Made by a program: the position numbers and the translations under genes. A stretch of DNA of 64,000 bases from Eopsaltria australis (taxonomy: Eukaryota; Chordata; Aves; Passeriformes; Petroicidae), in assembly GCA_034509425.1 (NCBI GenBank), contig JAVTVJ010000519.1, forward strand, positions 62,001 through 126,000, given 5' to 3'. Positions within the stretch are counted from its first letter, which is position 1, and every line of letters starts with the position of its first letter. The notes below the pieces were generated by a model, which was not told the origin of the DNA, did no database searches, and saw only the letters and a program-made list of their open reading frames with translations. Below, piece by piece: positions 1-10,925 of this stretch.

Positions 1-1690
1 ACCTCTGAGCCTCATTAGTTTTTTCCTCCCCATTTTGCTCATTGATAGCACGTGGAAGTGCATGTTCATTTCTCAGTTCAATTGCTTTTTGCCATCAGTT
101 CATGCACCATGTCCAGGTGTTGTGCAGACCACAAGCTGAGAAATTGTTCTTCGGGGATTGTGCCACGTGAGAGCAAATGTGGTAAGCAGAAGTGGGAAAG
201 TTCCTGAGTGACCTCTACTCAACCCTTCTGCTTTCCAGTAGGGTCAGGAAGATCAATAAGTTTGGAGACAGGAGCTTCTCTTGTCTGTCTTTGAAAGCCT
301 CCAGTGATGGTGATTTCACTTTCTCCCCAGGCACAGCAGAAAGAGCTCTGAGAGCTCAGCTACCTTGAAAATTGAGGCTGAGCAAGGCAAAGTTTTCCTT
401 CCATCCATGAAGATCTTGGAAAAGCAGAAAAGCAAGCAGGAAAAGCCCAGAGAGAGCTATTAATGACCCCTCTGGGAAGGCAGCAGCTGGCAGCCACCTC
501 AGCCCGAGCGCACTCTGTGGAGATGAATTGCAGGTGCTTCCATCCCATAAGTCTATGAAGTTTCCTTTCACTTTAATATTTATGGGGAGCCACTCTAACA
601 TATCAAAGGTGTGCTCATCTTCACTCCATTACTCATGAGAGAGATAACTCAATATGTCAAAGATGCCCTGATCAGGGGGCAATTTCTCTTCTCCCCGCGC
701 CAAATGCAGACCAGGTGTAAATGGATGCATCTCCAAGAGAATTGTGTCTTTTCATGCTGGCACTGAGCTGAGCCCTCTTGCTCAGCCTGCTGGAACATTT
801 CCCAGGCACCAATGTCAGCTCCTCAGTTCTATCCAACGCACATCACATGGCCCTTTTCTTTAAGCAGCCCTACAGAAAGAGCAGACTGGAATTGTGCTTT
901 CATGCCTTAGTACTTTGTTTAAGAGCATGAAATTGTCTCTTGGTGAGAGAGATGGAGGCTTTCAAGCTGGCAAAGAGGAGAGGCATTTTTAAGCACCCTA
1001 ACCCAGAGGGATGTAATAGCTGCTGATTCATCTCCCTTCCCTTCAGAAGTGCAGCAGAGAGGGTTGGGATAATCACCCCAATCTCTCTTCAGGCTGGGGC
1101 TGTGGGTGCCTCCCGAGAGGATTCCCAAGATTAGAGACTGTTCTGGAGAGGGAAATGAGGCATTTCCAGGGCAGCCTCTGCAGAGGCAGCCTGGTGTGAC
1201 CACATCAGCCTCAGATGTTGAACACCTAGATGTTTAAATTAAGGAAATGAGGCTCCCTCTGCCTGGCACACAGAATTCCAGTGGTTTAAAATCCCTGTGC
1301 ATTAAGAATAGTTTATGAAATTCTGCTTCAACCTTGTGTCGAGTTCAAGGTCTGAGAAACAAAGAAGGGGGGAAATATCCTTATGCAGCCATTTTATTTC
1401 AACATTTAAAAAAAAATGGGGAAATTCTGGAATGCTCCCAGCTCCAAAAGTTGCTTTGGAAATCCCAGGGAAATTCCATGCACAAACCAGGCTTAGGGAA
1501 GGTACCCAGAAAAAAGGAAAATCTTTGGAAATAAAATTGCATAGGGCACAGAAAATGAGCAATGAAGCTTCAAAAAGTCTTTTCTTTTTTCTTCCCTTTT
1601 TGAATCTCAGAGATCTCAGGACTCCAGTGGCTTCATCATTATCTGTCATACTTCGGGAGGCTTAATATGAGTTTTCAATTGACCTTTGGG
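1..1690. other. unique noncoding DNA
   Basis: No repeat, gene or RNA is recognised here. Open frames on both strands are short (the best is about 116 codons), overlap one another, and show no domain. The composition is ordinary mixed sequence with few CpGs. Confidence 0.6.
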
Positions 1691-1748
1691 GTTTGTTTTG
1701 TTGTTGTTGTTGCTGTTGTTTTGGGGTTTTTTTTGGTTTTTTTGTTTC
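1691..1748. repeat. TTG-rich simple repeat and T-runs
   Basis: A short run of TTG triplets (interrupted once by CTG) is followed by G-separated T-runs. This is low-complexity sequence of a kind common in vertebrate noncoding DNA. Confidence 0.9.
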
Positions 1749-2006
1749 CCTGACTTATTACACTCCCCTCTTTCTGTACTCCTGCATCTCCAAGTAAATC
1801 CAAGAGAGCTTTATTATTTATAGAGCAGCCTAAACACCTCTGGTGTTTATACACCAGTACAAATGCATTCTCTGCCCTCAAAGTATTCTTGGTTTCCAGA
1901 AAATACCAAAGCCTGTGGTACAAGTGGAAGAATGGGAACATCACCACGACATTGGGGTGGTGAGGTCACCACAATCAACAGTTCTGTGGGTGAGGGTGAT
2001 TGGCCT

Positions 2007-2099
2007 GTGGTGTCCCTGCCCATGGCATGGGTTTGGAATGAGATTGGTTTTAAGGCCCCTTCCAACCCAAAGCATTCCAGGATTTTATGATTCTATGAT
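2007..2099 (+). mobile_element. CR1 LINE, 3' terminal fragment
   Basis: The last ~90 bp of a CR1 non-LTR retrotransposon in sense orientation. It runs from the 'GGTGTCCCTGCCCATGGCA' block to the paired ATTTTATG and ATTCTATG tail units that end CR1 copies. It is 5'-truncated, as nearly all CR1 insertions are. It carries only 3' UTR and no coding sequence. It faces the next CR1 tail-to-tail and forms an imperfect inverted repeat with it (2009-2081 against 2191-2261). Confidence 0.9.
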
Positions 2100-2180
2100 A
2101 AAATGACTGCTGGCTTGGCTTTTCTTTATTTCCTTTCCATGTTGAGGACTATAAAATGTACAGTCTTCCCTTTGGAGAAG

Positions 2181-2345
2181 ATCACAGAATCCCAGAATGG
2201 TTTGGGGTGGAAGGGATCTTAAAACTCATCCCATTCCACCTCTGCCATGGGCAGGGACACCTTCCACTGTCCAAGACTGCTCCAAGACCCTTCCAGCCTG
2301 GCCTTGGGCACTGCCAGGGATCCAGGGGCAGCCTATGGGCAGCAT
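2181..2345 (-). mobile_element. CR1 LINE fragment, passerine-type
   Basis: A CR1 3' end in antisense. It begins with the reverse complement of the tail (CACAGAATCCCAGAATGG), passes the 'CCATGGGCAGGGACACC' block, and continues to 'CTGCCAGGGATCCAGGGGCAG'. It then loses similarity, which marks the 5' truncation. The wording is that of young-to-middle-aged songbird CR1 subfamilies. Confidence 0.93.
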
Positions 2346-3951
2346 TTTATTGATGTTTCATGAAGTGTCACTTCAGACAAGCCCAGTTTTGTCCTGGGGG
2401 CTGTGGGGCAGTTGTCATCTGTTTTATTTAATCAGGAGAAACAGAGTCCACCCTCCCCCCAAAACGTGAACCCGAGTTCAATGGCAACTTGAATGTTCCA
2501 TGAGGACCAGAGGAGGCTGGAACACTCCAGCAGAGCTCATTTGGATGCCACCTGGGTCTGTGCAATCCTAATGCAGCCCTGTCAGTAGGAATGTTCTCCC
2601 TCTTCTCTGAAAGGAACATTTTGAGTGTCGCCTGTGTGGAAGGTAAAGAGGCCCAGACAATCAATGTGTTCAAGTACACGGCTTTGAATGGGGTGAGGGA
2701 ATGTAAAGTCATTGAGGAATAAAAAATAAAAAAAAAAATGTTTCTGGGTACTGATGAAGTACATCCTGTGCTGTGTAGTCTTGGAGCAAGCACGATCTAT
2801 TTTGGTTGAAATGACTATGAGATGTTTTCACAATGCAGAAAGGGAAAAAGATGGAATTGCTGCTTTTAAATCAGAAAGTGAAAAAGAAAATGGTGAACAC
2901 ACAAGTGAGGCAGATACCATCTCAAACACATCTTTGTTGGCTCTCTGGTATTGGAATAAGCACTCCAACATCTGTAGACACAAAATACATCAGGCTGCTG
3001 GTGTCCATGGCCCTGCACACACCTGCACATGCACACACTCTTCCTTCATCCCACATGGGCACTGTTGGATTCAGTTTTCCAGCTCCAAAGTTGCTTAGGA
3101 GGCTCTCCAGGATATGCACAGGCACAAACTGTGCATTCTGCTCAGTGAGGCAACAATTTGCCATTTAAATCATGATCACAATCAGTACTGTGGTTGCTGG
3201 GATGTATTTCATCAACCTACATGAGCAGCTGTGAGGGGAAGATGGAACCACCCCAAAACCAGGACCAGGTAAGACCTGCTTGGGTAATACAGGGACATTC
3301 TCAGAGCTCCATGACACCACAGCTCACATGGATACATATCCTAGATTTCCATTCCCTCCTTCACCCAGGAACGTACCTTTGTCTAAACTCAGGAAACTCT
3401 ACCCAGTCCCCAGCTGCCATCCATTTACTCCCACACCCTCCCTTCCATAGACAAAAATTGAGAAAAAAATTTCCCATCACCGCATTCCCTCTTACCCTGC
3501 AGTCAGAAATAAGTCCCAGGAAGCTGCCAGAGGTTTAGAAGCTAAGCCAGCCATGTGCAGCTCTGGTGCTGCTGACATTACCAGACAGCATTAATTTAAT
3601 TCCACTCAGTTATGCTTTTAAATTTGATTTGAAAAATGTGTCATAAAATGCCATTAAGTACAGTGCAGCATTTTGAAGCAGACTGTGATGTTCCCTGCAT
3701 TGACAAAGTCATGGGGAAGGGAATGTAATTTCCATAGCTAAGTACTGGGGGGCATGTTGGGAGAGATTCCGTTAGAGAGTGGGTTGAGTGAATCAAGAAT
3801 CTTGAATAAACATTATATTCACTAAATAATTTTATGCTGTAGCAGATCCAGAGACCTCTGATTTCATGCTTGGAGGCCAAGGGTTGATGGAGAAAGAAAA
3901 GGTGCATGCAAAGGCATCCAGAAAGGAGGAAAGGAGGAGACTGTGAAGCAG
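2346..3951. other. unique noncoding DNA
   Basis: No gene is supported. There is an A-rich run near 2726-2740. Short open frames of up to about 120 codons on both strands have no recognisable product. Confidence 0.6.
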
Positions 3952-4230
3952 ATTTCATAAAATCGTGGAGTGGTTTGGGGTGGAAGGGACATTCAAGACC
4001 ATCCAGTCCCACCCTGTGCCATGAGAAGGGACACCTTCCACTGTCCCAGGTTGCTCCAAGCCTCGTCCAACCTGGCCTTGGGCACTGCCAGGGATCCAGG
4101 AGCAGTCACAGCTTCTCTGGGCACCCTGTGCCAGGGCCTCATAGGGAAGAATTTCATTCTAATATAAACTTACCCACTTTCAGTTTAAAGCCATTCCTCC
4201 CTCTCCTATCGCTACATGTCCATGTAAACA
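3952..4230 (-). mobile_element. CR1 LINE fragment, passerine-type
   Basis: Antisense CR1 of about 280 bp. It contains the eroded tail (TTCATAAAATCGTGGAGTGG), the 'GGGACACCTTCCACTGTCCC' block, the 'GGGCACTGCCAGGGATCCAG' block, and the upstream part ending near 'CTATCGCTACATGTCCATGT'. It is 5'-truncated. Substitutions and a small deletion after 'GGGCCTCA' show moderate age. Confidence 0.93.
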
Positions 4231-6019
4231 GGAAAATCAACACCTTTTGAAGGCAGGGTGAGTTTTAACTGGTGCCCATTTTAACTCCAGCCCACATCCA
4301 CTCTCTGGAAAGTTAACATCCTTTACAGCAGGCATTAGAGTCCGGTCTCATTTCTGGTTTTCCAAAACACAGCTTTTCCTCCAATTTCCATGGGCAGCCC
4401 ATTTGTTCAGCCCTGTGCTAGGCATCCTCAGAAGTACCTGCACACAGAACTGGCTTGTCATCTGTAGTAGCTGGCACAGAGCACCTACAAACCCATACCT
4501 GGAACGAGCAGATGGCCTCACGAAAAGGATTGTGTTGGAAACATTTTCTCCTATCCAACACCTCAGATTCATTTTTTATCTGTCCACAATCTGATTTTTA
4601 TTCTCAGAAGGCAAAATTGTTACTGCCTGATTTGTAAGAAAAAAATATACTTGAGTGAATCAAGAAAAAAATTTCTGTTAATTGTCATAATTTTGTGTTT
4701 CAATATTATTGTGAAACTGTCATAACTTCAGACAGAAAGAAACACTAATGGGGGAGTTATGCTTTCCTAATGCCCAATATGTTAGAATTTCCTCCTGATG
4801 GTTTTTTTCCCCACCAAGGCATGGGGCTGATGGCTGTGACACCCTAAAAGGAGCCAGGTTAGGGTGCTGCATTTCTCTGTGTAGGTCCTTGGCTTTCCCC
4901 CACCTCCTGTTGAGATCCTGTGTGTTTGTGGGGATGCATCTTTTATCACAGAACCAAACACTGACCAACACAAAAAAACAAAACAAAAAAAAAAAGTAAT
5001 AATGAGTGAGCTTTGCTCTGGGTTTTTAAGTCAGCCTTAGAAAGATGGAATGCATTGCCTTCACCCTTTTAATTTAAACCTAAAGTGTGGCTCCCGCAAA
5101 GTACCCAGTGAGGGGCTCAGAAGCCTCATTTTCTGAAGTGCTGCCCTTTCATCACTCTCCCTTCTCATCTTCCCCACTTCTCTCTCCCTCTTCTCTCCAT
5201 TACAATTTTCCCTTTGACCCTCTGATTCTCCAAGCAGAGAATGGGATGGCTGCCTGTCCTCAGCCCTTCTCGGGGACAGAGCTGTGAATACTCAGGGACT
5301 GTCACCCTGGCGAGCACCCAAGTGCTCCCTAGCAGCCTTTAAGCACCTGGAGCACACCTTAGGAATGCTGAGCCATCCACAGCTGCATGCTCCTGGCTGC
5401 TGGTGCTGGCACACACCTGGAATACTGAGCAGCCCACTCCTCACACTGGAATATTGAGTGACCCTCAGCCTCCAGCGCTCCCTGAATACCAAACAGCTCT
5501 GCACCTCCACAGCGTCTGGAGGGAAACGTGGAGACGTGGCTCAAAACCAATCCTCCTGCAGCTAAAACAAAAAAAAAAATAAAAAAGGTTTGAAAAGCTA
5601 CAGAGAGTCAGTCTGAAGTTGTGGAGTTGGATCCTGAGCTGGGATTTTCTGAAGATGGTATGGAATATAAAGTGCCCAAATGTTACCGAAGGATGTGTTG
5701 GGAGCCAAGCAGCTAATGCAGTTTCTCCAGGTATTTTTTTAACAATCCAGTTTAAAATCGAGCACGTTTCCTGGTGAACAGAGAAGGGCATTGCTATTCC
5801 TAGCAGGTCCTGGTGTCAGCAACACAAGGACAAGGAGCATCTCTGCACTTGGAGAGGCCAGGTCGGAGAGGCTGCAGACCTTGTTTGTGAACTTTCAATG
5901 ACCTGCTCATGAAGCCAAAACACTTCCTGATTTTTCCTTTCCTGGGGTACCTTAGACAGGAGATGCATAACAAAGGTTATTTGGAAACTCATTTTTCCCC
6001 TCCAGGGTATTAACACGAG
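4231..6019. other. unique noncoding DNA with A-rich and pyrimidine-rich runs
   Basis: No gene is supported. Low-complexity pieces are an A-rich run at about 4968-4996, a CT-rich stretch at about 5150-5200, and an A-rich run at about 5566-5587. Confidence 0.6.
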
Positions 6020-6720
6020 CTTTACAAAGGCTTATAATCCCTTTAGACAACAGCAGCAAGAGCAGCAGCAACTACAAAGCCCTAAGCTTGGAACTCAATC
6101 CCCTGGTGACGGGCTGAACCCTCTGCTGAGGCTGCAAAGGAAAAGAGAAAGGTGTGAAGATATTTACATCAAACACACGGAACAAGAGGGGATTTTAATC
6201 AAACTTCTCTTTTTCATCTCTTCTTTCTTCTCTCGGAACCTGCTTTTTCTTTATCCTGATGAAACTCAGCGCTTCCATTTTTTTCCTTTTTTTTTCCCCC
6301 TGCTGTATAAAGAAGGATTTAAAAAAAAATAAATAATCACAATCCCGCCTGAAAACTCTGAGTATTAAAACTCCGGGGCAATGCATCTCCAAAATCTGTA
6401 AGACTGTAAGAAGATAAGAGACAAAAACCCACAGAAATATTTCCTCCCTGTGTCTTTGGAAGTTGCAGACGCGTGTATAATACCCCTAAGCCGGGGTAAT
6501 CTGCTTGCCTCCTCCTGCCTCTCCTGGTGCACGCTGATGTTCTTAGCATTAATATTCCTCACACTCCAGCAAATGAACACCCAGGAGGCAGCTGACTCAA
6601 TCAGTGCTTGTTTTACTTACTGTGTATCGCCGGGAACAAACCATAAACCAGAGCACGGCAGATCTGTAATGCTCATCTCAATATGCTTCCCCTGCTTGCT
6701 CCAGCCCTGACGAACCTTCC
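6020..6720. other. candidate conserved noncoding block (texture only)
   Basis: A repeat-free stretch with many AT-rich TF-site-like words (ATAAATAATCACAA, AGCATTAATATTC), a GTGTATAATACC segment and scattered retained CpGs (GACGCGTG, ATCGCCGGG) in a CpG-poor window. This texture is typical of vertebrate conserved noncoding elements. No splice-bounded coding frame is evident. Conservation itself cannot be seen from one sequence. Confidence 0.3.
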
Positions 6721-9283
6721 CATCCAGCCAGAACCAAAGGAAAAAAAGGATTAAGAAATGCATTATAACAAACACATTAGCAATGTGTGGTAAATTGCTG
6801 TAGGAGATTCCAGCTCCTCGTGGCAGGAGGGTTTGTGGATAAACACATTTGTTTGCTTCCTTTTTCCTGCTGTCTTCCCCAGCGTGTGATTATTCCTCAG
6901 TGACATCACAGCTCCCAGGTCTGACGTCATGGCTGTTCCCACAGCAACAAAATCGAATCAAGGACCCATTTGAAACCTGGAGTAAAGGTAATTTGGAACA
7001 GGTATTTGCCCATTCTTTCCCATAAAACTGATGGGCTCTTACTACTGCCGTTTGGAGGTTGGAATTTGTTTTAATTAGGATGGCACAATCACAAAATGCA
7101 GAGGAGCTAGCTGTTATTTTTGGAACAGATATGGCTGCAGGGCAATTGAGAGAGAAGCCTGTACAGACCATAGAGATGAGCTCATTTCCCACAGATAAAA
7201 TCACACACCCAGGTGGATGGGGTGTGATATATGGCCTTGGATTCCCCTGATCAATTCCTGCTGTCCCTGATGGAGATCTCAGTGCAGCCAGCAATTGGAG
7301 GGTGTTGGCTGGGTCTGTAAGGACTGCAGTGGGAGCACAGACACTTTGAAAGTAGGATCCTACACTGTCCATCCTAAGTGAGGCGTGGTGGATTGTGCCT
7401 CTCCAACTTCCCAGCATCAAAGCCTGCCTTCCTATGGATTCCTCATGGATCTACTCACCCTGAACCTCACTTTAACCTATCCTACCATTGGTCACTGTAT
7501 TGATTTGCTCATGAGCCTCCCAGAGAGGCTTTAATTGAATTTGCAGCAGAAGATATAGATCTAAAGAGACAGAGAGGGACACGATGCTGGGGCAGTGGAA
7601 AAAGCTTCAGGAGAAAGTTGCCCTCTTGGGAAGGCAATGCTGTGAAAGTTCCTTTGATTCATGGAAGCTGGAGAGGGGCTGAGGGTGGTGACACAAGCTG
7701 TAGGCACAATCATGACTGTAAAGCCATGCAGAAAACTCTTAATACAGAGAGGAAATTGAACAAAGACTTGAATCCACAGGAATATTCCTAGTGAATTTCC
7801 TAACAGGTACATGGAAGCCTTCCAGAGAGAAGATGATAAGTGAAGGGCAGCTCTTAAATCCTAAACTGGATGTGTGAGAGGTTGAATAGGATGGCTGGCT
7901 GGCCAGGGGTGACTTGTGTACAAATTTTGGTTAAAGTCATTCAGCATGACCGCAATGGTAAGAATTTTGCTGATAGCGAGGCTCCTCTTTGTTTGTGCTC
8001 CTGGTCCTCAGGGAAGGGATGAAGGTGGTCATGGCCAGCCAAAGTTTAGTCAAGCCAGACTCCATCCAACAGCCTGTGCTTGGCTCAGGGGCAGGAGGAG
8101 GAAAGTTAATGCAGCTGCTGTTGGAGGGGGAGCATTTCACGCTCTGGTGACTCTCCATTCATGGCATTCATCAGCTCCAAAGCCAAGAGCAGCCTGTGGG
8201 ATCCCTGCCTCCTGCCCTGGGACCTGGATGTGTCTCTGCCCACCCGCTCTGTGGCATTGTTTTCCAGCAGTGTGTTCTTGGAGCAGGCTGCACTTACAGC
8301 AGGGCCTGGGCAGCAGAAATCCTGGCAGTGCCAAGCTCTAATCCAAGGACTGTGCATGTTCTTTGTGTCTGATAAACAAACAGGGAGTTTGCCTGATTTT
8401 ACTTGTTTTGTATTTTAACTGAGGCTCAGCAAGGCTGTCCCAGCACTATGGGATGTGCCTGATTCCCAGGAATTTGTGTCTCATTTAGGGGCACATCATA
8501 CCAAGGTTTTCTGCCTCATTCCGGGTGACACTTGGTTCATGTTGCCCTCCTACCTGTAAGAAAAGCATTCTGGGAGCCTTGAAACAAGCTCTGTTGTGAT
8601 CATTCTGTTTTTCCTTCCCTCAGGTTTTGTTTACTCACCTCAGTCTCCTTGCCCAGAGCATGCAAGTAATGACAATGCAGACAGGTGCCCCAGGTTGCTT
8701 CCTATCCCACTCTTCTCGAAAGCACATCCCCTATTGTTCTTTCTAGGAATTCAAAGTGTTTTTCAAGGACCTGGAGGGACACGTAACAGCTGGTGACACA
8801 ATGCCTGAGTGCTGTAAAGCAAACAATTTTGCCACCAGCAAGCACCAGTTCCAGCACGACTGGGGCAAGGTCTGACTTCCCTCCACTCTGAAGAGTTTCT
8901 TCAGTGCATTGTTTGGAAGGTCAAGCACCTTTTCCTTTACTTTCTGAATCCCAAATAAAAGAGGTAAAAAAAAAAAAGATGGCTCTGTAGGATTAGATGC
9001 TCTGAAGATCAAGGAAAAGACTGGCAGGTCACAGGGAGCTTCTCTGCCAGTCTTGGCCCATGTTTTGTTATAATCTCTGGGCTTATGAAACAGTGGAAAT
9101 TTTGTCCACTTACAGGTGTGTTTATAATGCAAAGATCTGGCTTCCTTCCTATAAACGGAGTTTTAATCGCTTGCTGTCTGCTTGAAAATATGGAGCACAC
9201 ACTCCTCCAGCTGAGCCATGGCAGAAACAGGGATGGAGTAACCACAGTGCCTGGCTCTCCTTGGCCAATACAGAGGAGTTTCA
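6721..9283. other. unique noncoding DNA
   Basis: No recognised gene or repeat apart from the CRE-like palindrome listed separately. The longest open frame is on the minus strand (6890-7420, 176 codons). It has no recognisable domain and overlaps a plus-strand frame. An A-rich run lies near 8965-8978. Confidence 0.55.
6922..6929. promoter_or_regulatory. full CRE palindrome (CREB/ATF-like site)
   Basis: TGACGTCA is the complete consensus bound by CREB/ATF dimers. It keeps its CpG in a CpG-poor context. A near-copy, TGACATCA, lies 21 bp upstream at 6901-6908. No promoter or transcript start is visible nearby, so use as an enhancer site is an inference. Confidence 0.35.
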
Positions 9284-9451
9284 GGGTCACAGGATCATTA
9301 AGGTTGGACGAGACCTCTAAGGTCATTGAGTCCAGCTATGGACCTTATACTGCCAGGTCCATCAATCATCACACCCACATGTTTTTTGAACACTTCCAGG
9401 GTAATTCCACCACTTCTCTGGGCAGCCTTTCTCACAGGCCAAAGCCTTGAT
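9284..9451 (-). mobile_element. CR1 LINE fragment, CR1-Y-like
   Basis: Antisense CR1 of a second type. It has 'GGATCATTAAGGTTGGACGA', then 'GTCATTGAGTCCAGC', then 'TTTTTGAACACTTCCAGGG' and 'ACCACTTCTCTGGGCAGCC'. The tail is degenerate and the 5' side is truncated near 9450. The wording matches older CR1-Y-type copies shared across birds, and divergence is noticeable. Confidence 0.85.
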
Positions 9452-10730
9452 GATGGAGAATGCCCAAATTATTAACAGGAAATGCTGGGAGGATGTGAGA
9501 GCTCTCAGCCAGTTACTGTCACTTCAGTGACATCTCCAAGAGATTCATGAGTTGCCCTCAACATGCCAGATAAATCCATTCTGCTGTGTCACATCCCTCA
9601 GTGATGCTGAGATCCACTTTCTGCTCCAGCCAGACCCAGCCCATCCAGCTGCCCCAACTCCTACAGGAGAAATTCTTGCACCCTTTCCAGCACATATTTT
9701 GCAAAGGCTGGGGAAAGAAATCCAACTTCCCCAGTCAGATTTGGAGGATTCATGGCTCCAGAGCAGGCAGCCCTGCTGATTTGAGAGCCGGGAGTAGGCA
9801 TGCACTTGGTTTGCTTAAAATAGAATTGTTTCTGTGTCAGCATCTCCTGCTCCTCCATCCCCCACGACATTTTCTGATTACATCCTTGAAGTGTCACCTG
9901 CACGTCGTGTTTTGGAGAATGCCAGCTGAGGTCAGGGTTTGGAGGGAAATTGGGAATACTGAGGAGGAAGAAAGAAGTTTCATTGGCAGAGTCTGAGAGG
10001 GAGGGAAAAAACAGGAAGAGAAAGGAAAATATCAGCCCCAACCTGTTCCCTTCAACAGCAAGGCTCTTGCCTTATTACCTGATGGGGCACAATTGCAAAT
10101 GTTGGGAGAAGTGCCTGTAAGCCAGTGGCTCAGAATGAAAATCAAGAACAGCTATCACTGCCTGTTCTGGGATGAAGAGAGTGGAGGGACTGTGATACAA
10201 CCCTCAGGAGCTGGCAATGTGTTATCAGCAAAGCACTGATTGCTGCTTGCACTGACTGCAGAGCTGCTGCTCACCTGCCACTGCCCCCCTCACCACCTCC
10301 CCTCCGGATCTGGGAAATCTTTAAGATATGGGATTTGCATCCCTAAATGCAGGGACTTCATCCCACACATGCAAAATGGGCCCAGAGCCCCATTCCAGCC
10401 CAGCCCAGGGCTGCCAGTCCCTGCCCCAGAGGTTCTGTGGGATGCAGGGCTGCCCTGCCTGCCCCTGTCACTGTCCTGCTCCTGGGCTGGGGTGGAGGGA
10501 TGGGCCCCAGGCTCTGGCCCTGCCAGGTCCCAGCCTCTGGGGAGCCCCCAGCTCTGTCTGTACCCTGATTCTCTCTCTGAAGGTGAGAAGTGCTTGTTGG
10601 ATCAACCAACTCCAACCACAGACCCCTCAGAACAGAGACTCTCCCCTGTATATATACAGCATTCCTATTTCAGATCATCTTGGCTTCCTAAAATAATACT
10701 AAGTAATACTTAAAGAAATTTCCCACCTCC
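9452..10730. other. unique noncoding DNA with a G-quadruplex motif
   Basis: No gene is supported. A GC-rich patch at about 10370-10560 contains four closely spaced G-runs at 10484-10504. A frame of 157 codons across this patch (10240-10713) has no recognisable product. Confidence 0.55.
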
Positions 10731-10925
10731 TCTGAATACCAACATTTGTCTGTTTTTGGGATCAGATACCTTTTTTTTCCCCCGAACACACGTTGTTTAC
10801 CACACAATCCATAATGGGCCATACAAAAATACGCTGTTTTATTTTTCTTGCAGGCACGCAGCTAATGGATGAAGTAATTTAGTGAGGCTATTGTGTTTCA
10901 TTCAATAGCCTGTATGTAGATTTGT
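10731..10925. other. candidate conserved noncoding block with a perfect hairpin
   Basis: Repeat-free, AT-rich DNA with retained CpGs (CCCGAACACACG, ATACGCTG, GGCACGCAGC). It contains a perfect 9-bp inverted repeat, AGGCTATTG (10885-10893) and CAATAGCCT (10903-10911), with a 9-nt loop. Texture and structure suggest a functional noncoding element, but neither conservation nor transcription can be seen here. Confidence 0.35.

Noticed and set aside
6890..7420. 176-codon minus-strand open frame
   Set aside because: No recognisable domain, no promoter or splice context, and an overlapping plus-strand frame; consistent with chance.
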